Source: Desulfuromonadales bacterium (GTDB lineage Bacteria; Desulfobacterota; Desulfuromonadia; Desulfuromonadales; JAHYIW01). From it: a DNA stretch of 52,907 nucleotides. The stretch lies in the NCBI GenBank assembly GCA_029210745.1, contig JARGFI010000016.1, positions 1-52,907 of the forward strand, read 5' to 3'. The position numbers and the translations under genes were made by a program. The notes below the pieces were generated by a model. The model made no database searches and was not told the DNA's origin. It saw only the letters and a list, made by a program, of their open reading frames with translations. Positions 8,566 to 16,454 of this stretch are shown here, one piece after another; within the stretch, counting starts at the first letter, position 1; each line of letters starts with the position of its first letter.

Positions 8566-9531
8566 ATGCCGATCCAAAAACTCCCCTGGTCGATCGATAA
8601 AACACCACTGATGCTCGCGCCGATGCAAGGGCTCACCAATCGTGCACTGCGTGCCCTGTTTGCGGAGCAGTATGCTCCCGACACCCTCTTTACCGAATTC
8701 ATCCGGGTCGGCCCGACGGAACGCAAGCAGATCAAAAAGGGTGACTTGAATGCCATCTGTGCTCAGGAGAACGGTATTCCCCTGGTCGTGCAACTGATCG
8801 GTCATGGCCGCGAGACACTCGTCAGTGCTGCCCAGGCGGCACAACAGGCCGGGGCGGTACATCTCAATCTCAATCTCGGCTGTCCTTACGGGCGCATGAC
8901 CAGCGGGCTGACCGGCGGCAAGATGTTGCAACGCCCCGAGCTGCTGAATGAAATCCTGCCCGCCTTGCGCGCAGTCATCGCCGGAACGTTTTCGGTCAAG
9001 GTCCGCGCCGGCTACGATCGCCCGGAACAGATTTTTGACCTGTTGCCCCTCTTCGAACGCAGTGCTCTGGATTTTCTGGTGCTGCACCCGCGCACCGTTG
9101 TACAGCAGTACAGCGGTGCGGCGGATCACCGCCTGACTGCCGAGGTGGTGCGCCGCACCTCCATTCCGGTGATCGCCAACGGTGATATCCGCACCGCCGC
9201 AAGCGGGCGGCGCATCCTTGCAGAAAGCGGCGCGACCGGCTTGATGCTTGGGCGCGGAGCTATTGCCGACCCCTGGCTCTTTGCGCGGCTGCGTAGGGAA
9301 ACAGCGGAGATTGCCTCAACGCAGGAACGGGCTGACCAGCTGCGTGGCTATCTGCGCCAGTTATTTGAACGCTACCAGCAGCTGTACTGTGGCGAAAAAC
9401 AAGTTCTCGACCGGATTAAAAATGTATTTTTATGTCTTGATGACGGGGAATTCGTGGAGGACTTCAAAAGGTTGAAACGCTGCCGGACGAGCAGCGAATT
9501 TCTGCACCAGGTCGACGCGCTGCGCCGTTGA
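8566..9531 (+). CDS. tRNA-dihydrouridine synthase (Dus family)
   Basis: FMN-dependent reductase (321 aa) that makes dihydrouridine in tRNA. The N-terminal TIM barrel has the FMN-site APMQGLTN, the catalytic cysteine C106 in LNLGCPYGR, HPRT, and the FMN-phosphate motif NGDI plus GLMLGRGA. The GCPYGRM segment is nearer to DusC-like than to DusB-like proteins, but I do not assign the subtype. It starts 3 bases after rsgA, suggesting coupling, and ends 6 bases from the convergent MgtC-like gene. Confidence 0.92.
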   Translation: MPIQKLPWSIDKTPLMLAPMQGLTNRALRALFAEQYAPDTLFTEFIRVGPTERKQIKKGDLNAICAQENGIPLVVQLIGHGRETLVSAAQAAQQAGAVHLNLNLGCPYGRMTSGLTGGKMLQRPELLNEILPALRAVIAGTFSVKVRAGYDRPEQIFDLLPLFERSALDFLVLHPRTVVQQYSGAADHRLTAEVVRRTSIPVIANGDIRTAASGRRILAESGATGLMLGRGAIADPWLFARLRRETAEIASTQERADQLRGYLRQLFERYQQLYCGEKQVLDRIKNVFLCLDDGEFVEDFKRLKRCRTSSEFLHQVDALRR

Positions 9532-9537
9532 AACAGC

Positions 9538-10104
9538 TCAGCGCACCTTGGTCTGCTGAACAAAGTCAAGTGCTGTAATCTTTTGCGCCAGTTCCAGCAG
9601 ATCGCAGGAATGCCGTTTGCAGCGGATGTGGTAATCGATCGTTGTGGTACCGACCGACCGATCCTGAGCAAAACCAACCTTAAGCACACTGATCTGACGT
9701 TCAGAGAAGAACGCCTCCAGCGCCGTCGTGGCCGCGCCCAACGGGGGATCGCAAACCACCGTACCCAAATAGTAATGGTCAATGGCAAGATGGCTGCTCA
9801 GGTTTTTCAGGATGGCCAGTGTCAACAGTGAGATCAGGGCGCCACTGAAGGCCAGCAGATAAAGCCCCGCCCCGCAGGCCATGCCGATCCCGGCCCCTAC
9901 CCACAAAGTTGCCGCCGTTGTCAGGCCACGAACATTCTGCTTTTCCTTGATGATCACTTCCGCACCGACGCAGACCAACAGGTTGGTACGCAGGCCGGCA
10001 CTGCGCCCGCTGCGTTCACGTTCGTAGCCAAGGAGCGCCCCGACAAGGACCGCGCTTCCCAGGCGCGACAGAATTTCCACATCGAATGTCGACAGAAATG
10101 GCAC
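9538..10104 (-). CDS. MgtC/SapB-family membrane protein, internally shortened
   Basis: 188 residues against about 220-240 for typical members. The N-terminal signature is present (GALLGYERERSGRSAGLRTN) and so is the later VRGLTTAATLW motif, followed by two hydrophobic segments and an ACT-like cytoplasmic tail. The expected stretch between them, normally containing a membrane segment and the GIGFLGAG motif, is missing: LLVCVGA runs straight into EVIIKEKQ near residue 48 (about 9955-9965). The frame is intact. This could be an in-frame deletion between short GA-coding repeats. The family is linked to Mg2+ limitation and virulence in other bacteria; whether this version works is doubtful. Confidence 0.8.
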   Translation of the reverse strand: MPFLSTFDVEILSRLGSAVLVGALLGYERERSGRSAGLRTNLLVCVGAEVIIKEKQNVRGLTTAATLWVGAGIGMACGAGLYLLAFSGALISLLTLAILKNLSSHLAIDHYYLGTVVCDPPLGAATTALEAFFSERQISVLKVGFAQDRSVGTTTIDYHIRCKRHSCDLLELAQKITALDFVQQTKVR

Positions 10105-10115
10105 AATAGCGCCTC

Positions 10116-10493
10116 TTAGCTCAGCGGAGGCAAATATTCATGGATCTTGGCGACCAGACTTTCGGGGGTAAAAGGCTTTTGCAGATAGCCGTCAGCTCCC
10201 GCTTGTGCCGCCAGTGCCCGCAACTCCTCCTCCGGCTTGGTCGAAATCAGAATCACCGGAATATCGCGACTCTGTTTGCGCCGCTTCAGTGCCATGACCT
10301 TGCGATCACCGGTCATCAACGGCATAACAACATCGAGGAGAATCAAGTCCGGAGGATCCTGCGCATAGATCAACTCATTGGAGTAAACGGTGGTGTCGGA
10401 GGTTGAGACCCGAAACCCCGCGCCGGTAAGAAAATCTTTGGCGATCGTCAACAACAAAAGATCATCATCAATAACAACGATATGCCTGACCAT
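10116..10493 (-). CDS. single-domain response regulator (CheY-like receiver)
   Basis: 125-residue receiver with no output domain. The acidic pair DDD is at 9-11, the phospho-acceptor D54 is in LLDVVMP, a conserved Ser follows the beta-4 strand (ILIST), and K106 is in LQKPF. I choose the ATG giving MVRHIVVID because AAAGGGA then lies about 9 bases upstream; an ATG two codons earlier is too close. It must act through partner proteins. No cognate kinase is adjacent, and the receiver-PAS-kinase at 16.5 kb is only a guess as partner. Confidence 0.92.
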   Translation of the reverse strand: MVRHIVVIDDDLLLLTIAKDFLTGAGFRVSTSDTTVYSNELIYAQDPPDLILLDVVMPLMTGDRKVMALKRRKQSRDIPVILISTKPEEELRALAAQAGADGYLQKPFTPESLVAKIHEYLPPLS

Positions 10494-10569
10494 CACCATC
10501 GATCCCTTTCTTCAGCAGCATAAAGCCAGACAAAATTACCCGATATCCCCGGAGAAGGCAAGCAGTGGA

Positions 10570-11709
10570 TTAATCCCCCTCCTGAAGAATCGCGCCTGAA
10601 CTGATTTCGAAAAGTGTTATTTCCGGTGGCGACAGCAACCGTAACGGTGGCCCCCAGGTACCGGTGCCGCGACTGGCATAAAGATATCCCCCTGCCGACA
10701 GGGCGGTCAGCCCGTCCTGGAGGGGGTAGGCCAGCCTCGTCAACAGGTTGAAAGGAAAAATCTGGCCCCGATGTGTATGACCGGAAAGTTGCAAATCGAA
10801 ACGTCCGGGGGTGTCGGGATCGATCGCGGGGCGATGTTTGAGGAACAGGATATACGGTGTTGCGGGGAGGTTCGCCAACAGTTGCGCGGCGTTGAGCGGC
10901 GCCTGCAGCGCGGGATCATCCATGCCGACAACCGTCAGATATTCATTGACGGCAACCGCCTGTTGACGCAACAGGGTGAAACCGCTCTGTTCTAAAAAAG
11001 CGCTGCTTTGTTCGAGCCCGGCATACATTTCGTGGTTGCCGTTCACGGCAAACTTACCCAGCGGCGGGTTGATCGAACGCCACAACTCGCTCAGTCCATC
11101 GAGGTGATTGACGCGGGCATCGACCATATCCCCGGTCACCACCAGCAGATCGGGGCGCAGCGATTGCAGTCGCGCAATCACCGGTTGAAGAACCGCTTCA
11201 CGATTGATCAACCCCAGATGCAGGTCGGAGACTTGCGCGATGCGAATCGTGGCGGCATCGACCGGGAGTTTATGACTGCTCAGACGAATCGTTTCAACGC
11301 GCAGGTCGCGAGCTTCAAAGAGGCCATAGACCGCAATCACGACAGTGATCAGCAAAACCAGCCGCGCACTGTGCCTGTTGCATAAGTCAACCTGAGCGAA
11401 AGCAGGCTTGAAGCGCGCCGTCGCCAACAAGATAATTTCGCCAAAGCCCAACACAGCAAAGGCGCTGAAGGCCAGAAAGAGCAGCCCCATCCAGATGTAA
11501 CCAAGCCAGGCGGCAAGCCGTGTGGATGATTCAAAACCGCCGTGTTCCAGTAGCCGGGTTATCAGCGGTGTAAACAACATCACCACCATCCAGCCGACGA
11601 CCAGCCGCGAGCGGGTCGAGCCTGGCGGCAGCAACGGTCGAATGCCACGCAACACCAACAGATGCATCAGGATGTAGATAATCAAAAAAACCAGTAAAAA
11701 CCAGGGCAC
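10570..11709 (-). CDS. membrane-anchored calcineurin-like metallophosphoesterase
   Basis: 379 residues. An N-terminal region of about four membrane segments (1-140) is followed by a cytoplasmic or surface metallophosphoesterase domain (about 150-379) with all metal-binding blocks: SDLHLG, GDMVD, GNHE, LKHRP and SGHTHRGQ. The architecture matches YkuE/YaeI-type phosphoesterases, some of which act on lipids such as UDP-diacylglucosamine; the substrate here is unknown. The start is GTG at 11709 with CTGGAG upstream. It ends 70 bases before the receiver gene on the same strand. Confidence 0.9.
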   Translation of the reverse strand: MPWFLLVFLIIYILMHLLVLRGIRPLLPPGSTRSRLVVGWMVVMLFTPLITRLLEHGGFESSTRLAAWLGYIWMGLLFLAFSAFAVLGFGEIILLATARFKPAFAQVDLCNRHSARLVLLITVVIAVYGLFEARDLRVETIRLSSHKLPVDAATIRIAQVSDLHLGLINREAVLQPVIARLQSLRPDLLVVTGDMVDARVNHLDGLSELWRSINPPLGKFAVNGNHEMYAGLEQSSAFLEQSGFTLLRQQAVAVNEYLTVVGMDDPALQAPLNAAQLLANLPATPYILFLKHRPAIDPDTPGRFDLQLSGHTHRGQIFPFNLLTRLAYPLQDGLTALSAGGYLYASRGTGTWGPPLRLLSPPEITLFEISSGAILQEGD

Positions 11710-11777
11710 GGCGAACTCCAGATGCCATGAGATGATCCTCGCAAAAGTTTCTTGTCACGAGGTCAAATGTAAAAAGC

Positions 11778-12524
11778 TCAGTCACGGTGTTCGTCAATTT
11801 CGGCGTCGGTGAGCACCGGCATTTTCTGCAATCGCTTGTAATAAAAATTCTGTCCGTAGAGTACCGCTGCCGGGTTATGTCCGGTGACGCGATCCTTGAC
11901 CACCAGGGTGGTGGTCGGCGCGGCAGAGTATTTATTGAACAGCATATCGTGCCCGGCACAAAGACCGACAATGATGTTCATGTCGGTTCCCGCCTGGTTG
12001 AGCAGCTCGGCCTGAGCAATCGGATTGCAGGCGGGCTCAAAACTCCCCGGACGCACCTTGTCCTCCTCCTTCAGCTGGAGTGACAGCTTGTCGATACTTC
12101 CGGCCTTGCAGCACACCGACAACACCTCAAACCCCTGGGCAGTGAGGATATCGGTGAGTCGCTGCGTTTCATCAAGCAATCCCACACACGTACCGATGCC
12201 AATCCGCGAGAACCCCATCAACTTCGCCAGCGCAATAGTATCTTCAACCCGCGTCCAGCGGGCATTCACCGCGTCGGAACCGGGGACCGGCTGATAGCAA
12301 AGCCCCTCCACCTTCGCCGCAACACGCGCCAGCCGTGCGTCAAAATCATCTCCGGTGTATTTTTGAAACGCCGCCTCAATGAGCTCCGTTTCGTTCCCGG
12401 ACGGGCAATGCCCTGGGCGCGCCGGGCCCTGACCGGGAGGACTCCAGCAATGGGTACTTCCCTGCTTACTCCAGACGCCCGCGCAATCCGCGCAGATCAA
12501 TTTGTTCTTCGTTTTATTGGGCAT
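11778..12524 (-). CDS. DUF1847 cysteine-rich metal-binding protein
   Basis: 248 residues. An N-terminal cysteine cluster (ICADCAGVWSKQGSTHC... GHCPSG) is followed by IGIGTCVGLLDE, VCCKAG, EPACNPIAQAELLN and VGLCAGHDMLF, the arrangement of the DUF1847 family found mainly in anaerobes. The cysteines suggest metal or Fe-S binding, but no function is established. A strong GGGGAGGAG lies just before the ATG. No neighbour points to a pathway. Confidence 0.88.
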   Translation of the reverse strand: MPNKTKNKLICADCAGVWSKQGSTHCWSPPGQGPARPGHCPSGNETELIEAAFQKYTGDDFDARLARVAAKVEGLCYQPVPGSDAVNARWTRVEDTIALAKLMGFSRIGIGTCVGLLDETQRLTDILTAQGFEVLSVCCKAGSIDKLSLQLKEEDKVRPGSFEPACNPIAQAELLNQAGTDMNIIVGLCAGHDMLFNKYSAAPTTTLVVKDRVTGHNPAAVLYGQNFYYKRLQKMPVLTDAEIDEHRD

Positions 12525-12638
12525 CAGATTCTCCTCCCCGTCGGGAACTCGTTGAAGACATTATGAACCAGGCATGCTGTCGTTACAAGCGCGTCAGATT
12601 CACCGCATAATACTCGGCGTTGTCAGGCAAATAAAATT

Positions 12639-12671
12639 AAAAAGCCCCGCATCCGAAAATGCGGGGCTTTT
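12639..12671 (-). terminator. intrinsic terminator of the second cold-shock gene
   Basis: GCCCCGCAT (12644-12652) pairs with ATGCGGGGC (12659-12667) around a 6-base loop. Read on the minus strand it is followed by TTTTTAATTTTATT. Confidence 0.88.
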
Positions 12672-12690
12672 GCTGATTGTTCACACCGGA

Positions 12691-12891
12691 CTATGCTTTT
12701 TGGACGTTCGCCGCCTGCGGGCCTTTGGGACCATCCTGCACATCAAAAGTGACGCGCTCACCCTCCACCAGAGACTTGAACCCTTCACCGGCAATGGCTG
12801 AGAAATGAACAAAGACATCGGGACCATCGTCCTGAGCAATGAAACCAAAACCCTTCGAATCGTTGAACCATTTGACTGTACCTTGTGCCAT
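12691..12891 (-). CDS. CspA-family cold-shock protein, second copy
   Basis: 66-residue cold-shock domain with RNP-1 KGFGFI and RNP-2 VFVHF, closely similar to the copy at 4677. It begins [18 protein letters not shown] lies upstream, and the longer open frame ahead of it is leader, not protein. A terminator-like hairpin sits about 60 bases upstream in the leader, as in the other copy, and an intrinsic terminator follows the gene. Likely RNA chaperone or antiterminator. Confidence 0.95.
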   Translation of the reverse strand: MAQGTVKWFNDSKGFGFIAQDDGPDVFVHFSAIAGEGFKSLVEGERVTFDVQDGPKGPQAANVQKA

Positions 12892-12946
12892 TTTCTTTAC
12901 TCCTTCAACTTCATCTACGCTTGAGTCCTGCTTTGTCATGCCCGGA

Positions 12947-12988
12947 CCCAAAACAAAAAACCGCACAGACCCTTTGTCAGTGCGGTTT
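12947..12988 (-). promoter_or_regulatory. terminator-like hairpin in the second cold-shock leader
   Basis: AAACCGCAC (12980-12988 on the minus strand) pairs with GTGCGGTTT (12958-12966) across a 13-base loop. It is followed on the minus strand by a T-run then TTTTGGG. The position, T-tract and TTTTGGG tail match the other cold-shock leader. It lies between the cold-shock gene and the divergent uup gene. Confidence 0.6.
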
Positions 12989-13112
12989 GACTCTTTTTCA
13001 TAGAGAGGTCAGTTGCTCCCAACCCATGTCCCTGCCCACAAATACAAATGTCTTCAGTTGAACCTTTTTAACCTCGTTTGCCACAAAAATTCAAGTATTT
13101 TTTTCTGCGTGA

Positions 13113-13140
13113 TTGACAACCGTTTTCCTTGACATAAAAC
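13113..13140 (+). promoter_or_regulatory. possible promoter toward uup
   Basis: TTGACA (13113-13118), 16-bp spacer, TAAAAC (13135-13140). The -35 is perfect but the -10 is weak, and the leader would be about 130 bases. The 12892-13274 gap otherwise contains only the cold-shock leader. Confidence 0.3.
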
Positions 13141-13274
13141 TTCACCGTGACGACACAGTCAATTTCCCGTAATCCGGCGCGGCGCGAGCAATCCCAGCGC
13201 CGGAACTTGCTCTTTTAAAAGCGTTTGGTTTCTGCCATACTATCCGCCTTTTTCATAAAGGGGTACGAACTCTC

Positions 13275-15164
13275 ATGGCACTGCTCAGCATCCGCAATCT
13301 GTCTCTCGCCTTTGGCGGGCCACCACTGCTGCACGACATTTCGCTGCAAGTCAACAAAGGTGAACGCATCTGCCTGCTCGGGCGCAACGGTATGGGCAAG
13401 TCAACGCTCCTCAAATTGATCGCCGCCGAACTTCCCCCTGACTCCGGGACCATTGAGCGTCAACAGGGATTACATATTGCAGCCCTGCCACAAGAGGTAC
13501 CACGCGATCTGACCGGCAGTGTCTATGCTGCAATCGCCGATGGACTTGGCGAGCAGGGCCGACTGTTGAGTCGTTATCGCGAACTGAGTGTTGCCGTTGA
13601 GGCGGGGAACGAGGGAATGCTCCCCCGGTTGCTCGACATCCAGCATGATCTCGACCGCATGTCAGCATGGGCTCTGCAACCGCGGATAGAACAACTTCTC
13701 TCTCAGCTCAAGCTGGACGGCGATGCGCCGATCGCCCACCTTTCCGGAGGCATGGCACGTCGGGCGCTGCTGGCACGAGCGCTGGCCGGAGAACCGGACA
13801 TCCTGCTCCTCGACGAACCGACCAACCACCTCGACATCGATTCGATCGACTGGCTGGAGAACTTTCTCAAACGCGAAAGTTTGACCCTGATTTTTGTCAC
13901 CCATGATCGCGCCTTTTTGCGCGCCCTGGCAACCCGAATCATCGAAATTGACCGCGGCCGACTCTACGATTTTGCGTGTGACTACCCTACTTTTTTGCTC
14001 CGCAAGGAAGAGCTGCTGCACGCCGAAACACTGGAGTGGCAACGCTTCGACAAAAAACTTGCGGAAGAAGAAATCTGGATTCGTAAAGGGATCAAGGCCC
14101 GCCGCACCCGCAATGAAGGGCGCGTGCGCGCCCTTAAACAGATGCGCGATGAACGACGGCGCCGCCGCGAACGTCTCGGCAATGCGCGACTCGGCGTGCA
14201 GGAAACAGAACGCAGCGGCAAGCTGGTCGCGGAACTGACCGATGTCACCTTTGATTATAACAACGTCCCGACAGATAAACCGTTGATTCGTAATTTTTCG
14301 ACAACCATCCTGCGCGGTGACCGGATCGGCATCATCGGCGCGAATGGCGCAGGCAAGACGACCTTGATCAAACTGCTGCTCGGCGAACTTCAGCCCCTGA
14401 GCGGCACGGTCAAACTCGGAACACATCATGAAATCGTCTATATCGACCAGTTGCGCGACCAGCTTGATCCCGACAAAACCGTCCAGCAAAACCTTGCCGG
14501 TGAGCAGGATACGGTACAGGTCGGCGGTCAAGCACGGCATGTCATCGGTTATCTGCAAGATTTTCTCTTCACCCCTGAACGCGCGCGCACCCCGGTGCGC
14601 ATCCTTTCCGGCGGGGAGTGCAACCGATTGTTGCTGGCCAAACAATTCATGCGTCCCGCCAACATTCTGATTCTCGACGAACCGACCAACGACCTCGATC
14701 TGGAAACCCTCGATCTGCTGGAAGAGCTGCTCGCTGATTTTCCCGGCACGATTTTCCTGGTCAGTCACGACCGTGCATTTATTAATCAAGTCGTGACCAG
14801 CACAATCGCTTTTGAAGGTGATGGCCGCGTCGTCGAGTATGTCGGCGATTATGACGACTGGGTACGCCAACGTCCGGCGGTTGAATATGCCCCTCCTTCC
14901 ACCAAAGAAAAGAAGGAAAAACCGCTGCGCGAACGGCAACGCAAACTGACTTTCAAGGAAAAGCATGAGCTGGAGGGACTGCCGCAACACATCGATGCCC
15001 TCGAAGCGAAACAGGCCGAGCTTCATCAACGCATGGCCGATCCGAACTTCTACCGTGAGGCGGGAGCACAAATGACCGAACTCAAAACACAGCTGGAAAC
15101 GGTCACCAAGGAGCTGGAAAACGCCTTCGCACGCTGGGAAGAACTTGCTGAGCTGGTGGAATAA
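13275..15164 (+). CDS. uup: ABC-F ATPase Uup
   Basis: 629-residue soluble protein with two ATP-binding cassettes and no membrane domain. Cassette 1: Walker A GRNGMGKST, signature LSGGMARR, Walker B LLLDEPTNHLD. Cassette 2: GANGAGKTT, signature LSGGECNR, LILDEPTNDLD. A charged inter-cassette linker rich in Arg and a C-terminal coiled coil (about 545-629) mark the Uup branch of ABC-F, which acts on ribosomes or branched DNA; Uup also affects transposon excision in E. coli. Its end is 67 bases from the ald start codon. Confidence 0.93.
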   Translation: MALLSIRNLSLAFGGPPLLHDISLQVNKGERICLLGRNGMGKSTLLKLIAAELPPDSGTIERQQGLHIAALPQEVPRDLTGSVYAAIADGLGEQGRLLSRYRELSVAVEAGNEGMLPRLLDIQHDLDRMSAWALQPRIEQLLSQLKLDGDAPIAHLSGGMARRALLARALAGEPDILLLDEPTNHLDIDSIDWLENFLKRESLTLIFVTHDRAFLRALATRIIEIDRGRLYDFACDYPTFLLRKEELLHAETLEWQRFDKKLAEEEIWIRKGIKARRTRNEGRVRALKQMRDERRRRRERLGNARLGVQETERSGKLVAELTDVTFDYNNVPTDKPLIRNFSTTILRGDRIGIIGANGAGKTTLIKLLLGELQPLSGTVKLGTHHEIVYIDQLRDQLDPDKTVQQNLAGEQDTVQVGGQARHVIGYLQDFLFTPERARTPVRILSGGECNRLLLAKQFMRPANILILDEPTNDLDLETLDLLEELLADFPGTIFLVSHDRAFINQVVTSTIAFEGDGRVVEYVGDYDDWVRQRPAVEYAPPSTKEKKEKPLRERQRKLTFKEKHELEGLPQHIDALEAKQAELHQRMADPNFYREAGAQMTELKTQLETVTKELENAFARWEELAELVE

Positions 15165-15231
15165 GGAAGCTGCATCGGCAACGCCTCCAAATTTTTGCGC
15201 TATAGTGTTGAAGGAAACTCAAGGAGGACAG

Positions 15232-16353
15232 ATGGTTATCGGCCTGTTGAAAGAGATCAAACGGGGGGAAAACCGGGTCGCACTCACTCCGGTCGGAGTC
15301 GCAACCCTCGTTGCTCGCGGTCATCAACTCCTGGTCGAAGCAGGCGCGGGGAACGGGAGCTTGATCCCGGATGAGGCCTATCAAAACGCCGGTGCAAAGA
15401 TCGTCACCACGGCACCTGACATCTTCTCCCGCGCCGAGATGATTTTACGCGTCAAAGAACCGCAACCGAGTGAATATTCTCTTATTCGGTCGGGCCAAAT
15501 ATTTTTTACTTTTTTCCATTTCGCCGCTTCAGAAGCTTTAACCCGGGCGATGATCGACAGTGGCGCCGTCTGTATCGCTTACGAAACTGTTGGTGATGAT
15601 ATCGGCGGGCTACCGATTCTGCTGCCAATGAGCGAAGTTGCCGGTCGTATGGCCGCGCAGGAAGCGGCTAAATACCTTGAACGAGGGGCCGGGGGACGCG
15701 GTATTTTGCCTGGTGGCGTTGCCGGGGTCATGCCCGCCACCATCGTCGTCCTCGGCGGCGGCACTGTCGGCACCGAGGCTGCCCGCATGGCCTGCGGTCT
15801 CGGGGCGAAGGTCTATCTGCTCGAAACAGATGCTCACCGGCTGCGTTATCTGGCGGCAACACTGCCAAAAAATTGCATTGTACTGTTGTCGAATCCACCA
15901 CAAATCCGCGCCCTGCTTGGTCAAGCCGATGCAATCATCGGTGCCATCCTGCTCCGCGGGGCCAAAGCACCACACCTGATAACCAGAGACATGCTCTCCC
16001 TGCTACAGCCAGGCGCGGTCCTGATTGATGTCGCCATCGATCAAGGTGGCTGCTTCGAAACATCGCGGCCAACAACGCATGAAGAACCGACCTTCATTGT
16101 TGACGGCATCCTCCACTATTGCGTCGCCAATCTTCCCGGCGCAGTGCCGCTCACCGCGACGCCGGCGCTGACCAACGCCACCCTGCCTTATATCGTTGCC
16201 CTGGCAGATCAGGGCTGGCGCGCTGCGGCGCGCAACGACGCCCGGATTGCAGCGGGAATCAATATCGTGCACGGTCAGCTAATATGTGCCGCCGTTGCCG
16301 AGGCGTTTGGTCAGGCGTTCACCGGGATCGAAACGATCTTGAACCGGAGCTGA
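15232..16353 (+). CDS. ald: alanine dehydrogenase
   Basis: NAD-dependent oxidative deamination of L-alanine to pyruvate and ammonia, or the reverse. 373 residues, normal length. The start IGLLKEIKRGENRVALTP, catalytic K75 (RVKEPQ) and H96 (FFHFAAS), and the Rossmann motif VLGGGTVGTEAA are all in place. AAGGAGG lies 4-5 bases before the chosen ATG; an upstream in-frame start inside the uup end is rejected. The sequence is somewhat divergent around the active site (FFHFAAS where FHLAA is usual). Confidence 0.93.
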   Translation: MVIGLLKEIKRGENRVALTPVGVATLVARGHQLLVEAGAGNGSLIPDEAYQNAGAKIVTTAPDIFSRAEMILRVKEPQPSEYSLIRSGQIFFTFFHFAASEALTRAMIDSGAVCIAYETVGDDIGGLPILLPMSEVAGRMAAQEAAKYLERGAGGRGILPGGVAGVMPATIVVLGGGTVGTEAARMACGLGAKVYLLETDAHRLRYLAATLPKNCIVLLSNPPQIRALLGQADAIIGAILLRGAKAPHLITRDMLSLLQPGAVLIDVAIDQGGCFETSRPTTHEEPTFIVDGILHYCVANLPGAVPLTATPALTNATLPYIVALADQGWRAAARNDARIAAGINIVHGQLICAAVAEAFGQAFTGIETILNRS

Positions 16354-16454
16354 CGCACAGCACCCAACCTCAGCCCTTAAAAAACGGCATAACAATTGCT
16401 TATTTTCCAGAAATTATCTCTATAAAAGGCATTATACAAGGTGGGCATCCCGCG

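Noticed and set aside
13662-15071. 469-aa minus-strand open frame opposite uup
   Set aside because: Antisense shadow; the plus strand has all ABC-F motifs.
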